64,000 bases of DNA, taken from assembly GCA_030431525.1 (NCBI GenBank), contig JAUIJC010000005.1:62001-126000 (forward strand), in the 5' to 3' direction. The notes beneath the pieces are model-generated. The model saw only the letters and a list, made by a program, of their open reading frames with translations. It was not told the origin of the DNA and ran no database searches. The position numbers were made by a program, and so were the translations under genes. Source of the DNA: Bacteroidia bacterium (GTDB lineage: Bacteria; Bacteroidota; Bacteroidia; Cytophagales; JAAEPT01). This document shows, one piece after another, positions 25,069-33,706 of this stretch; the stretch's first letter is position 1; each line of letters begins with the position of its first letter.

Positions 25069-25737
25069 TTACTCAGTGATTACCCAATCGATAAACTTGT
25101 AATCTTTTTTATCTAATGGACTTGAGAAGTCAAGCTTTGTGTCTTTGGATACTACCCTGAAATAGCTGAGTTGTCCCTTGCCTTTTTTTCTTAATGGGTT
25201 GCCGCTTTGGGTTTTGATGAATGCTCTGTCTACCTCAAGGTCATTGATGGTTACGGGTTCGTCCAAGGTGATGTACAACCAGTCTTTTTCTTTTGAGAGG
25301 GAAACCCTTTTTTCCACTTTGCCTGACACTGGAAAGATGTTTCCCAGTTTATTGTTTTTACTTCCCTTTCGGAAGGTGACGGTTTCACCTACAATTTCTG
25401 AGACCTGAAGTATTCTCACCAAACCAAACAAGAGAATAGGTGTGAGGTTGAGGTATATGCCTGAGTTGTGATTTAATGTTAGCCCTATCTTGATTGGTAT
25501 AATTTGACTGAGGTCCCAAATAGGTTCAATAATTATAATTTGTGCTGCTAGCCAAAAGTAAAGGAACTTTGTGAAGTGCCTTAGTTTCAGGAAATAGAAG
25601 GTTACTCCAATAATGCCTATCAATGAGGTGATGGCAATTGGATACTGAATAAAATTTAGTTGAGATTTTAGGGTAAATAGTGAGCTGATAAGAACGACTA
25701 AGGGGAAAATCGTTTCGGTGGATAGGAGTTTTTTCAT
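25069..25737 (-). CDS. Hypothetical membrane protein with soluble C-terminal domain
   Basis: I do not recognise a family. The ATG at 25737 gives 222 residues: four hydrophobic helices in the first 115 residues, then a beta-rich charged domain (VSGKVEKRVSLSKEKDWLYI...) of about 110 residues. A -7 box TAACTTTG (25756-25763) ends 18 nt upstream of this ATG, which favours this start over a TTG seven codons earlier. Base composition is clearly more AT-rich than its neighbours, which may indicate recent acquisition. Confidence 0.65.
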   Translation of the reverse strand: MKKLLSTETIFPLVVLISSLFTLKSQLNFIQYPIAITSLIGIIGVTFYFLKLRHFTKFLYFWLAAQIIIIEPIWDLSQIIPIKIGLTLNHNSGIYLNLTPILLFGLVRILQVSEIVGETVTFRKGSKNNKLGNIFPVSGKVEKRVSLSKEKDWLYITLDEPVTINDLEVDRAFIKTQSGNPLRKKGKGQLSYFRVVSKDTKLDFSSPLDKKDYKFIDWVITE

Positions 25738-25755
25738 AGTCTTGGTTTTATATGA

Positions 25756-25763
25756 CAAAGTTA
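25756..25763 (-). promoter_or_regulatory. -7 element TAACTTTG
   Basis: Exact minus-strand match 18 nt upstream of the membrane protein ATG at 25737; predicted leader of only about a dozen nucleotides. No clear -33 box. Confidence 0.5.
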
Positions 25764-25816
25764 TGAAGGGTTTTTAAGGGGTGTATATAATGAAATCCCA
25801 AAGTCCTATTCTAACA

Positions 25817-26020
25817 TCAATTAAAGAAGGAGAAGAATAGCTTTCCACCCAAAAACACTAGCGGTAGAAAGAAAAGGACGAGAAAGAAGTACCTCTTGTA
25901 TTTGTCCTTCACGCGAAGCAAAAGAAGCTTGTTTAGCCCTATGCTTGCTACGATGGCAAAGATGAATCCGATTGTCAACGCAATCTTCATCAAGGCGCCG
26001 ATATTACCTGTTAAGAGCAT
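25817..26020 (-). CDS. Small two-helix membrane protein, 67 aa
   Basis: The protein consists of two hydrophobic helices (about residues 10-30 and 45-63) joined by a basic loop RVKDKYKR. No family is recognised. An internal Met at residue 11 is an alternative start. It lies in an AT-rich patch with the preceding membrane protein. Confidence 0.45.
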   Translation of the reverse strand: MLLTGNIGALMKIALTIGFIFAIVASIGLNKLLLLRVKDKYKRYFFLVLFFLPLVFLGGKLFFSFFN

Positions 26021-26151
26021 GGTGTGATTTTTTACTTCAACTGGTCAGGACCTTGATTGGGAGGATTTGAAGATGATCAGGATGCAGCCAATGTCAGCCC
26101 TGATTACTTGGACAAAGGCTGTCTAACTCTTGGCTGCATCCTAAAAATCCC

Positions 26152-27015
26152 TTAATCAAGTCCATCAAGGTACAGACGCCCCACTTCAGTCCGTGTCTCA
26201 ATCGCCCCAGCTTCAGTCAACACATCCATCACATTTTCCAACACGCTTGGGTCAATGTGTCCATCTGTGGCCCATTCAGTGTCGGCGTACCATGCTTTTA
26301 CATCCTCCTTTTGGAGTTTATAGCGCTCGGCCACCAAGTCGATAGCATCAGGGCGTTGCATAAAGTTGGAGCATTCGGCGTTGATGATGTCCAACATCTT
26401 TTTGACGGCCTCGGCATTGTTTTCCAAGACCTCTTCGCGGACAAGTACCACAAAACACGGCCATGGCGTTGGGCATTCGCCCACGCGGCGGAAATCGCCT
26501 GCATCCACGAGGGGTTTGGTGGTGAATTTTTCCCAGAGAAAGCCTTCTGCCTCGTTGGCCACGAGGGCTTTGTGTGCGCCATCCAAGTTGTTGATGACTT
26601 CAAAACGCAAGCTGTCAGGTTTCCATCCGTGTTTCATGGCTTCTACGAAGGCCATAAGATGAGAGCCTGAGCCATAGCGGCTGATGGCCCAACGCTGTCC
26701 CTCCAAGTCTTCAGGGCGTTGAATCGCAGAATTTACGCCAGTATGAATGCCCCAAATGAGTGGGGATTTGACATACCACTGGACGATTTTGCTGGGGTTA
26801 CCTTTGAGAATGTCAGCCACAGCTCCTTCTGTGAGCACGATGGCAATATCGAGTACGTCATCCCGCAGATCCTTGCACATGGCGCCAGTGCCAGCCGGAT
26901 AGTCGGTCCATTCGAGGGCGATGCCTTCTTGGTCAAACTTTCCCGCTTCGTTGGCGAGGTGCCAAGGCAGGTTGAAATGTTCGGGAACGCCGCCGATGCG
27001 TAGAGTCTTTTTCAT
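26152..27015 (-). CDS. Periplasmic-binding-protein-like (NMT1/THI5-type) protein without signal peptide
   Basis: The ATG at 27015 gives 287 residues starting MKKTLRIGGVPEHFNLPWHL, with no signal peptide or lipobox. The two-lobed substrate-binding fold of the NMT1/THI5 kind is suggested by NLPWHLANEAGKFDQEGIALEW, VLDIAIVLTEGAVADI and later helix-strand order. No ABC permease or ATPase is next to it. Either it is cytoplasmic and has an enzymatic or sensing role (the PBP2 fold is used by MqnA/MqnD and THI5-type enzymes), or it serves a transporter elsewhere. It is divergent from the MscS gene. Confidence 0.72.
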   Translation of the reverse strand: MKKTLRIGGVPEHFNLPWHLANEAGKFDQEGIALEWTDYPAGTGAMCKDLRDDVLDIAIVLTEGAVADILKGNPSKIVQWYVKSPLIWGIHTGVNSAIQRPEDLEGQRWAISRYGSGSHLMAFVEAMKHGWKPDSLRFEVINNLDGAHKALVANEAEGFLWEKFTTKPLVDAGDFRRVGECPTPWPCFVVLVREEVLENNAEAVKKMLDIINAECSNFMQRPDAIDLVAERYKLQKEDVKAWYADTEWATDGHIDPSVLENVMDVLTEAGAIETRTEVGRLYLDGLD

Positions 27016-27150
27016 AATTGGCAGGCAAGTTAAAAAATCTTGAGGGAGGATGGGGTGGGTGCGCCTTGTCAAAAGAGTTTGTCAAAAGGATGCCTCTATG
27101 CGATGCAGACATTATCTTCACTTAAATTCTTATCCAAAAAAGAAGTAACA

Positions 27151-27969
27151 ATGAACGACCTGTTGAACTCTGTGTCAAAACCCGACTTGATTGAGAAATA
27201 TGGCTTTCCGTTGATGTATGCCATTGTCATTCTGGTGGTGGGATATTTCGTGTCCAAGCTGATCACCTTGGCCTTCAAAAAGGTACTTGAAAAGACCAAG
27301 TTGGATGCCACTTGGGTTGGGTTTATTCAAAATGTGGTAAACGCTACCTTGCTGATTTTTGTGGGATTAGCGGCCTTGGAGAAGATTGGGGTTGAAACTA
27401 CCTCTTTCACGGCAATGGTTGCGGCTGCTGGTTTGGCCATTGGTTTGGCCTTCAAGGATTCCTTGTCAAACTTGGCTGCGGGTGTGATGTTGGTATTGTT
27501 CCGTCCGTTCAAGGTTGGGGATTTTGTGGAGGTATCTGGAACTTTGGGCACCGTGGAGCGCATCCAGATTTTTCACACAAATTTGGTGACGCCGGATAAC
27601 AAGGCCGTTGTGCTTCCAAACGGCACGATCACCAGCGGAAAGATTACGAACTTCTCGGCCAAGCCAATCCGTCGTCTTGATTTGGTGATTGGTGTGTCTT
27701 ATGGGGATAACCTCGGCAAGGTGAGAACGATTTTAGAGTCCATTTTGCAAAACTATGAGCCTATCCTCAAGGACCCTGCATATACGATTGGTGTGGATAA
27801 TTTGGGAGATAGCAGTGTTGATTTTGCTGTGCGCCCTTGGGTGAAGAGGGAGGACTACCTTACGACAAAGTTCTATTTGTTGGAGACCATCAAGGTGCGT
27901 TTCGATGAAGAAGGCATCAGCATTCCATTCCCACAGCGTGACATCCACGTTTTTAATGAGGACAAGTAA
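27151..27969 (+). CDS. Small-conductance mechanosensitive channel, MscS family
   Basis: The start is taken at the ATG at 27151 (272 residues). Three N-terminal helices end in the pore-lining, Gly/Ala-rich TM3 (AMVAAAGLAIGLAFKDSLSN), followed by the MscS beta domain FRPFKVGDFVEVSGTLGTVERIQIFHT and VVLPNG. The channel opens under membrane tension and releases solutes on osmotic downshock. Length is close to the E. coli protein (286). A terminator follows. Confidence 0.93.
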   Translation: MNDLLNSVSKPDLIEKYGFPLMYAIVILVVGYFVSKLITLAFKKVLEKTKLDATWVGFIQNVVNATLLIFVGLAALEKIGVETTSFTAMVAAAGLAIGLAFKDSLSNLAAGVMLVLFRPFKVGDFVEVSGTLGTVERIQIFHTNLVTPDNKAVVLPNGTITSGKITNFSAKPIRRLDLVIGVSYGDNLGKVRTILESILQNYEPILKDPAYTIGVDNLGDSSVDFAVRPWVKREDYLTTKFYLLETIKVRFDEEGISIPFPQRDIHVFNEDK

Positions 27970-27990
27970 GCATTGATTCTATAAAATGGA

Positions 27991-28027
27991 AAAGGGCTTC
28001 CCGCCAATGGTGGGAAGCCCTTTTTTT
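27991..28027 (+). terminator. Terminator after the MscS gene (probably bidirectional)
   Basis: Stem AAAGGGCTTCCC/GGGAAGCCCTTT with As before and Ts after; it separates two converging genes. Confidence 0.88.
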
Positions 28028-28036
28028 GTCAAATGA

Positions 28037-28570
28037 TTAGAACGTAAATCCTAATCTAATGCCAGCTGTTAGAAAGTCTTTGGCCTCTCTATAGGAATCC
28101 AGTTTCTGTTCAGATGTTTCTCTTATATAGGTTGTGTATCCAAACCCGCCTCTAAAATAAGGGTCAAGGGTGATTCGGTTCCAAAGCACAAATTGATAGC
28201 CTAAGCCTAATTCCCCTTTCATTCCCTCATTGAGAAACGAGTTGTCATCAATCTTCGAGTTCATTAACCAAAAAGATGCTGTTCCAGAGAAAAAGAGACC
28301 TTTCATGCGTTTACCAAAAGGATAGAATCGGATTTCTGGGCTGATAGTGAATCTGCTGTGTGGCCCGTCATTATATGTCTTGTGGAAGAATCTCAATCCA
28401 ATTTGGCCACTCCAAGAATCTGAAAAGGCTCTTTCGTAAGCAACTTCTGGCTCAAGGTTGCCTTTGATTGAATTTCCAATTCCAATTTTAATTCCGTGAT
28501 TTCGTTCTTGGGCGAATCCCCAGCCTGTAAGGCAGAATAGACAGGTAATTAAAAGTAGTCCCCGTTTCAT
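28037..28570 (-). CDS. Outer membrane beta-barrel protein (DUF3575-like)
   Basis: The ATG at 28570 gives a 177-residue product with a signal peptide (cleavage after GFAQ, about residue 21) and eight or so amphipathic strands, such as GQIGLRFFHKTYN, TISPEIRFYPFG and KGELGLGYQFVLW, ending in a C-terminal Phe (GIRLGFTF). Small barrels of this design in Bacteroidota are often assigned to DUF3575. No function is known. It lies downstream of secA but after a terminator. Confidence 0.68.
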   Translation of the reverse strand: MKRGLLLITCLFCLTGWGFAQERNHGIKIGIGNSIKGNLEPEVAYERAFSDSWSGQIGLRFFHKTYNDGPHSRFTISPEIRFYPFGKRMKGLFFSGTASFWLMNSKIDDNSFLNEGMKGELGLGYQFVLWNRITLDPYFRGGFGYTTYIRETSEQKLDSYREAKDFLTAGIRLGFTF

Positions 28571-28582
28571 GTGAAAAGTGTT

Positions 28583-28620
28583 AAAAAAGAAAAAGCCTCG
28601 TTGCGATGTGCAACGAGGCT
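28583..28620 (-). terminator. secA terminator
   Basis: On the minus strand, stem GCCTCGTTGC/GCAACGAGGC followed by a T-rich run. Confidence 0.9.
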
Positions 28621-28641
28621 TCAAATCTAAAAACTTTTCTT

Positions 28642-31600
28642 TTAATCAAGCACTACACAAGCACCTGAAATCACATCATTCTCAACCGTTTTGAACTTTA
28701 CACCTTCCTTGACGGAACCGTCAGAGTAGCGAACGTTCACACGGTCGTTACGGCCATAGGTCTTGTCAGATTTTACAGGCTGCTGTGGCGCTTCGGCTTC
28801 TTTTCTTGCTTGCTCAGCTTTTTGCTGTGCAACGCCGCCCAATACACCGCCCAAGGCGTTTGCGCTTGGGTGAGATTCTTTGATCTCCTGTGGTTTAGGT
28901 TGTGGCTTTGGCGCCTCCTCTTTTTTGGTGAGGTCCACTGGTGGACGCTGAGGTGCTTGGCCTTGGTTTGGCGCTTGCTGGCGAACAGGAACACCGCTTT
29001 TGAACAAGAAGGAAGAAACTTCAGAGTTCAACTTGGCGATAAGACCTTGGAAGAGGTCGAAACCTTTAAACTTATACTGGAGAACAGGATCCTTCTGCTC
29101 ATAGTGTGCGTGCTGAACGTTTTGTTTCAAGTCGTCCATGTCGCGCAAGTGCTCCTTCCATGATTCGTCGATCAAGGAGAGGGTAGCGAACTTCTGCACG
29201 TTTTGAACGAAGGTTTTGCCTTTGGTGGCGATCAATTCGTCCACGTCGCAGGCCACTTGCATTTGGCGCTGTCCGTCTGTCAATGGAATCACTACACGTT
29301 GGATGGCATCGCCTTTTTCGGCGCGGATGTTCTGAACCAAACCAACGATTTGGCCAGTCATGGCATCCATTTTCTTCTTGTAGTTCTCGTAAACCTCGTT
29401 GAAGAGTTTATCAGCGGCTACATCTTCTTTGCCTGCCAAATCGCTTTCGGTGAAGGATTTTGGAACGAAGCTGAAGGAAGAGAGTGCGTTGAGCTTGAAG
29501 TCTTCGAAGTCATTGCCACGAAGCTTAGCGCCTTCGATGATGTTGAGTGAACGGTCGTAGAAGAGGTTCATCAAATCGAAGTCGAGGCGCTCGCCGAATA
29601 GGGCGTGGTGACGACGCTTGTAGATTACCTCACGCTGTGAGTTCATCACGTCATCGTATTCCAAGAGACGCTTACGAATGCCGAAGTTGTTTTCCTCGAC
29701 TTTCTTCTGGGCGCGCTCGATGGATTTAGTCACCATGCCGGCTTGGATCACCTCACCTTCTTCGAGGCCAAGTTTGTCCATGACATTGGCGATACGGTCA
29801 GAACCGAAGAGACGCATCAAGTTGTCCTCCAAGGAAACGAAGAACTGCGATGAACCGACGTCACCCTGACGACCAGCACGACCACGCAACTGGCGGTCTA
29901 CACGACGAGATTCATGGCGCTCAGTACCGATGATGGCCAAACCACCTGCGGCTTTCGCTTCTGGCGTAAGCTTAATATCCGTACCACGACCGGCCATGTT
30001 TGTGGCGATGGTGATGGTTTGAGGTTTACCAGCTTCAGCAACAACGTCCGCTTCTTTGGCGTGCTGCTTGGCGTTCAATACTTGGTGCGGGATGTTACGC
30101 ATTTTGAGCATTCGGCTCAATACCTCGGAGATTTCCACGGAAGTGGTACCGATAAGGATTGGGCGGTTGGCTTCGCGCAACTTGAGGGTTTCGTCAATAA
30201 CCGCGTTGAACTTCTCGCGAACAGTTTTGTAAACGAGGTCCTCGTGGTCTTGACGCTGGATAGGACGGTTGGTTGGGATAACAACCACGTCCAACTTATA
30301 GATTTCCCAGAACTCGCCAGCCTCTGTTTCGGCCGTACCGGTCATACCCGTCAATTTGTGGTACATCCGGAAGTAGTTCTGGAGCGTAATCGTGGCGTAG
30401 GTCTGCGTGGCGTCCTCTACTTTCACGCCCTCCTTAGCCTCAATGGCTTGGTGGAGTCCGTCTGAGTAGCGGCGGCCGTCCATGATACGACCAGTCTGCT
30501 CGTCCACAATCATGACCTTGCTGTCCATCACTACATAGTCCACGTCCTTTTCAAAGAGGCAGTAGGCTTTGAGCAATTGGTTAGTGGTGTGGATGCGTTG
30601 CGACTTGGCAGCGTATTCGTCAATGATTTCCTCTTTTCTGCGGAGACGATCTTCCTCTGGGAGGTTGGTGTCTTTTTCCACCTCGTCCAAGGAGACGCTG
30701 ATGTCCGGAAGGATAAAGAAGTCTGGGTCGTCGCCCTCGCCAGTGATGAGGTCCAATCCTTTTGCCGTAAGGTCGATGGAGTTGGTTTTCTCGTCGATGG
30801 TGAAGTAGAGTGGAGCGTCAGCCTCCGGCATCAATTTGTTGTTCTCGGCGATGTAGATGTTCTCCGTTTTCTGGAGCAACTGCTTCATGCCCGCCTCACC
30901 GAGGAATTTGATAAGAGGCTTGCTCTTTGGCAAACCGCGGTAGGCGCGGAAGAGTGCAAGTCCGCCGTCTTCGTTGTTGCCTTCTTTGATAAGGCGCTTG
31001 GCATCGTTGAGGTAGCCGCCAATGACTTTTTTCTGCGCTTCAACGATGCGGTTGATGCGTGGACGAAGTTCGTAGAACTGCTCCTCTTGGTCTCCTCCTT
31101 TTGGGATTGGACCAGAAATGATGAGTGGCGTACGGGCCTCGTCAATCAAAACGGAGTCAACCTCATCGACCATGGCGAAGTGGTGCTTGCGTTGTACAAG
31201 CTCCTCCGGATGGTTGGCCATGTTATCGCGGAGGTAGTCAAAACCAAATTCGTTGTTCGTACCGTATGTGATGTCTGCCTCGTAGGCAGCTTTACGCTCT
31301 GGTGAGTGTGGCGGATACTTGTCGATGCAATCCACAGAAAGGCAGTGGAACTCGAAAAGTGGAGCCATCCATTCGGAGTCACGCTTGGCGAGGTAGTCGT
31401 TGACCGTTACCAAGTGGACGCCCAAGCCCGGAAGGGCGTTGAGGTAAGAAGGGAAGGTGGATACAAGTGTTTTACCTTCACCTGTGGCCATCTCCGCAAC
31501 TTTACCTTGGTGAAGAACGAGACCACCGATGATTTGTACATCGTAGTGGATCATCTCCCATGTGACGGTAGTGCCAGCCGCTTGCCACTCGTTGTGCCAT

Positions 31601-32070
31601 GTGGCTTTGTCGCCCTCAATAACAACGTTGTCCTTGTATTCCGCGATTTCGCGGTCCCAATCGGTGGCAGTTACCACCAATTTCTTGTTTTGCGTGTAGC
31701 GTCGGGCAGTTTCCTTTACCACGGCGAATGCCTGTGGAAGGATTTCCATCAAAATGACTTCCAGCTCTTCGTCGCGCTCCTTTTGCAAGGTGTCTACTTC
31801 GTCGAAAAGGCTTTCCTTCTCGTGGATTTGGGTTTCCTCAGCGTTTGCCTGATTGCGCTTGTCAGTGATTTTCTGGTCAAAACCCTTTAAGCGGTCAGCA
31901 ATGATGCCTTTCAATTCACCTGTCTTTCCACGCAGGGCATCGTCCGAGATGCTTTCCAACTTGCGAAACTCATCGTTTACGCGTTCCACGTATGGGATCA
32001 ATTCCTTGAGGTCCCTCTCGGATTTTGTTCCAAAAATCTTGGCTACCGCCTTGTTTATAAAATCAAGCAT
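28642..32070 (-). CDS. secA: Preprotein translocase ATPase SecA
   Basis: SecA drives unfolded preproteins through SecYEG using ATP. The 1142-residue protein is longer than E. coli SecA (901), with Bacteroidota-typical insertions. Seen: Walker A GEGKTLVS near 195, DEVDSVLIDEARTPLIISG, NMAGRGTDIKL, the helical scaffold and wing regions. The C-terminal tail is Gln/Pro-rich (about 1050-1100) and ends DRVNVRYSDGSVKEGVKFK...; the zinc-binding Cys-x-Cys...Cys-His motif that binds SecB is absent. It is monocistronic and highly expressed by codon use. Confidence 0.97.
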   Translation of the reverse strand: MLDFINKAVAKIFGTKSERDLKELIPYVERVNDEFRKLESISDDALRGKTGELKGIIADRLKGFDQKITDKRNQANAEETQIHEKESLFDEVDTLQKERDEELEVILMEILPQAFAVVKETARRYTQNKKLVVTATDWDREIAEYKDNVVIEGDKATWHNEWQAAGTTVTWEMIHYDVQIIGGLVLHQGKVAEMATGEGKTLVSTFPSYLNALPGLGVHLVTVNDYLAKRDSEWMAPLFEFHCLSVDCIDKYPPHSPERKAAYEADITYGTNNEFGFDYLRDNMANHPEELVQRKHHFAMVDEVDSVLIDEARTPLIISGPIPKGGDQEEQFYELRPRINRIVEAQKKVIGGYLNDAKRLIKEGNNEDGGLALFRAYRGLPKSKPLIKFLGEAGMKQLLQKTENIYIAENNKLMPEADAPLYFTIDEKTNSIDLTAKGLDLITGEGDDPDFFILPDISVSLDEVEKDTNLPEEDRLRRKEEIIDEYAAKSQRIHTTNQLLKAYCLFEKDVDYVVMDSKVMIVDEQTGRIMDGRRYSDGLHQAIEAKEGVKVEDATQTYATITLQNYFRMYHKLTGMTGTAETEAGEFWEIYKLDVVVIPTNRPIQRQDHEDLVYKTVREKFNAVIDETLKLREANRPILIGTTSVEISEVLSRMLKMRNIPHQVLNAKQHAKEADVVAEAGKPQTITIATNMAGRGTDIKLTPEAKAAGGLAIIGTERHESRRVDRQLRGRAGRQGDVGSSQFFVSLEDNLMRLFGSDRIANVMDKLGLEEGEVIQAGMVTKSIERAQKKVEENNFGIRKRLLEYDDVMNSQREVIYKRRHHALFGERLDFDLMNLFYDRSLNIIEGAKLRGNDFEDFKLNALSSFSFVPKSFTESDLAGKEDVAADKLFNEVYENYKKKMDAMTGQIVGLVQNIRAEKGDAIQRVVIPLTDGQRQMQVACDVDELIATKGKTFVQNVQKFATLSLIDESWKEHLRDMDDLKQNVQHAHYEQKDPVLQYKFKGFDLFQGLIAKLNSEVSSFLFKSGVPVRQQAPNQGQAPQRPPVDLTKKEEAPKPQPKPQEIKESHPSANALGGVLGGVAQQKAEQARKEAEAPQQPVKSDKTYGRNDRVNVRYSDGSVKEGVKFKTVENDVISGACVVLD

Positions 32071-32363
32071 TGTTCAATAGTTGCGGGGAACCCCCTTGAA
32101 TGTGACCGACCTATAACGAAATGCGAACCAACCATGAGTTCTATGCCAAAAAGTCATAAGGCCGTACATCTTTCCTAATTTCGACTTACAATATTAGCCA
32201 AAATTGCCTACAATCCTTTACGGTCTTGCCGATTTGGCGGATACAATGCGCTGGGGTTAATTATTGTTAAGGAACCGGTAACAATTTGGAGTGCTAATCG
32301 AGGAGATTTTGTGACTCAAAAATTCCTATACTCGTTTGTGATTTAATCCTAAAAAGAAGACCT

Positions 32364-32657
32364 ATGAAATTTCAAGAAATCGTTAGTAGTCATCCACTTG
32401 TGTTGGTAGATTTTTATGCGGACTGGTGTGGGCCGTGCAAAATGATGGCGCCTGCTTTGGAAGAATTGAAAAAGGAAATGGGGGAGAAGCTGAAGATTGT
32501 GAAAATCAATACGGAAAAGAATCAAGCCTTGTCTGCTCAGTTTAATATTCGTAGCATTCCGACTATTCATCTTTATAAGGATGGAAACCGAGTGGTGGAA
32601 CAGGCTGGTGCTTTGATGTTGCCTCAGTTGAGAGAACTGGTTGGGCGTTTTGCTTAA
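32364..32657 (+). CDS. Thioredoxin
   Basis: The 97-residue protein is a bare thioredoxin fold: LVLVDFYADWCGPCKMMAP with the redox pair Cys22-Cys25, then the cis-proline motif RSIPTIHLYKDG. There is no signal peptide, so it is cytoplasmic, a general disulfide reductant recycled by thioredoxin reductase. The nearest genes are unrelated, and it is read from its own upstream region (32071-32363), in which I see no exact -7 box. Confidence 0.93.
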   Translation: MKFQEIVSSHPLVLVDFYADWCGPCKMMAPALEELKKEMGEKLKIVKINTEKNQALSAQFNIRSIPTIHLYKDGNRVVEQAGALMLPQLRELVGRFA

Positions 32658-32738
32658 AAATGAATTAGTCGGTTGGGAAACATTTTCCTTGGCACGTTTT
32701 TTTTAAACTGTGTATTCAAATCAAATTAGAGACGCTCG

Positions 32739-33458
32739 ATGAAAAGGATTCTGTTTTTCTGTTGCCTGATGGGCTTGGTGTTTTCCGCCCATGCGGATGT
32801 GAAATCAACTTTTTTTAAGAAGGCGGATAGTTTTCTTGAAGAGCATGTGAACGAAGAAGGGATGGTGGCCTATAAAGCCATCAAGGGTTCTCCTTCGGAT
32901 TTAAATGAGTTAGTGGGATTGATTGAAAAGTTTCCCGTTGCCCAAGCTTCATCCTCGGAGAAAAAGGCTTTCTATATCAATGCTTACAATTTGTTGGTGA
33001 TTGATGGCATTGTGGCAAACTATCCCGTAAAGCAACCTCTGGATATTGACGGCTTCTTTGACAAAAAGAAAAAGAAGGTGGGTGGTGAGCAGTTGACGCT
33101 TAACCAGATTGAGAATGAAAAGTTGCGTGCGGTGTATAAGGATGCCCGCATTCACTTTGTGTTGGTGTGCGCGGCTAAGGGCTGTCCAAAGTTGATGGAT
33201 TATGCCTACAAGCCTACCGATGTTGAAAAACGGTTGACCGAGCGCACAAGGGCCACTTTGAATGATGATTATTTTATTAGGGTGAAGCCTGATGACAATA
33301 CTGTGCTGGTGTCTGAGATTTTTAAATGGTACAAGGAGGACTTTACCACGGGCGGAAAATCCATTGTCGATTACATTAATAAGTATCGCACGCGCAAGGT
33401 TTCCACCACTTATACGCAAGGTTATTATCCATATGTGTGGAAATTAAACGAGCAGTAA
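32739..33458 (+). CDS. DUF547 exported protein
   Basis: The 239-residue product has a signal peptide (cleavage near SAHA, residue 19) and the DUF547 core: KKAFYINAYNLLVIDGIV (about 75-92), then HFVLVCAAKGCPKL with two conserved cysteines, and SEIFKWYKEDF. The domain is widespread and resembles a papain/transglutaminase-like fold by family description, but its activity is unknown. It is followed by a terminator and a family A repeat. Confidence 0.88.
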   Translation: MKRILFFCCLMGLVFSAHADVKSTFFKKADSFLEEHVNEEGMVAYKAIKGSPSDLNELVGLIEKFPVAQASSSEKKAFYINAYNLLVIDGIVANYPVKQPLDIDGFFDKKKKKVGGEQLTLNQIENEKLRAVYKDARIHFVLVCAAKGCPKLMDYAYKPTDVEKRLTERTRATLNDDYFIRVKPDDNTVLVSEIFKWYKEDFTTGGKSIVDYINKYRTRKVSTTYTQGYYPYVWKLNEQ

Positions 33459-33533
33459 AAAAGGGTGTTGAAGTTGTAACTCCTTTTTGAACAGGGGTTT
33501 TGTAACAAAAACAGTTTTTAGTCGTAACATTAG

Positions 33534-33565
33534 AGGTCATCCCCTTGAGGGTGGCCTTATTTTTT
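33534..33565 (+). terminator. Terminator after the DUF547 gene
   Basis: Stem AGGTCATCC paired with GGGTGGCCT (two G-T pairs), then TTATTTTTT. Confidence 0.75.
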
Positions 33566-33599
33566 GTCACACTTTTTGATGTTTCCAAAATGAAAAGGA

Positions 33600-33681
33600 C
33601 TTTAGACCGCTACGCTTTTAGATATTAGATTTTTGCTCCCGAGTGACTGAGCTAATATCTAATGTCTAACGTCTAATGTCT
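33600..33681. repeat. Family A inverted repeat, copy 4 (82 bp)
   Basis: Starts CTTTAGACCGCTACGC and TTTTAGATATTAG, ends AATATCTAATGTCTAACG. It lies 25 nt before the Fe-S oxidoreductase ATG. Confidence 0.83.
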
Positions 33682-33706
33682 TTCCCATACTCTTTCCCTC
33701 AAGCCT

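Noticed and set aside
28810-32080. Many long open frames on the strand opposite secA
   Set aside because: They are shadows of the biased codon use of secA; no family motif or start context was found. The same applies opposite the helicase, glyA, prc and nqrF.
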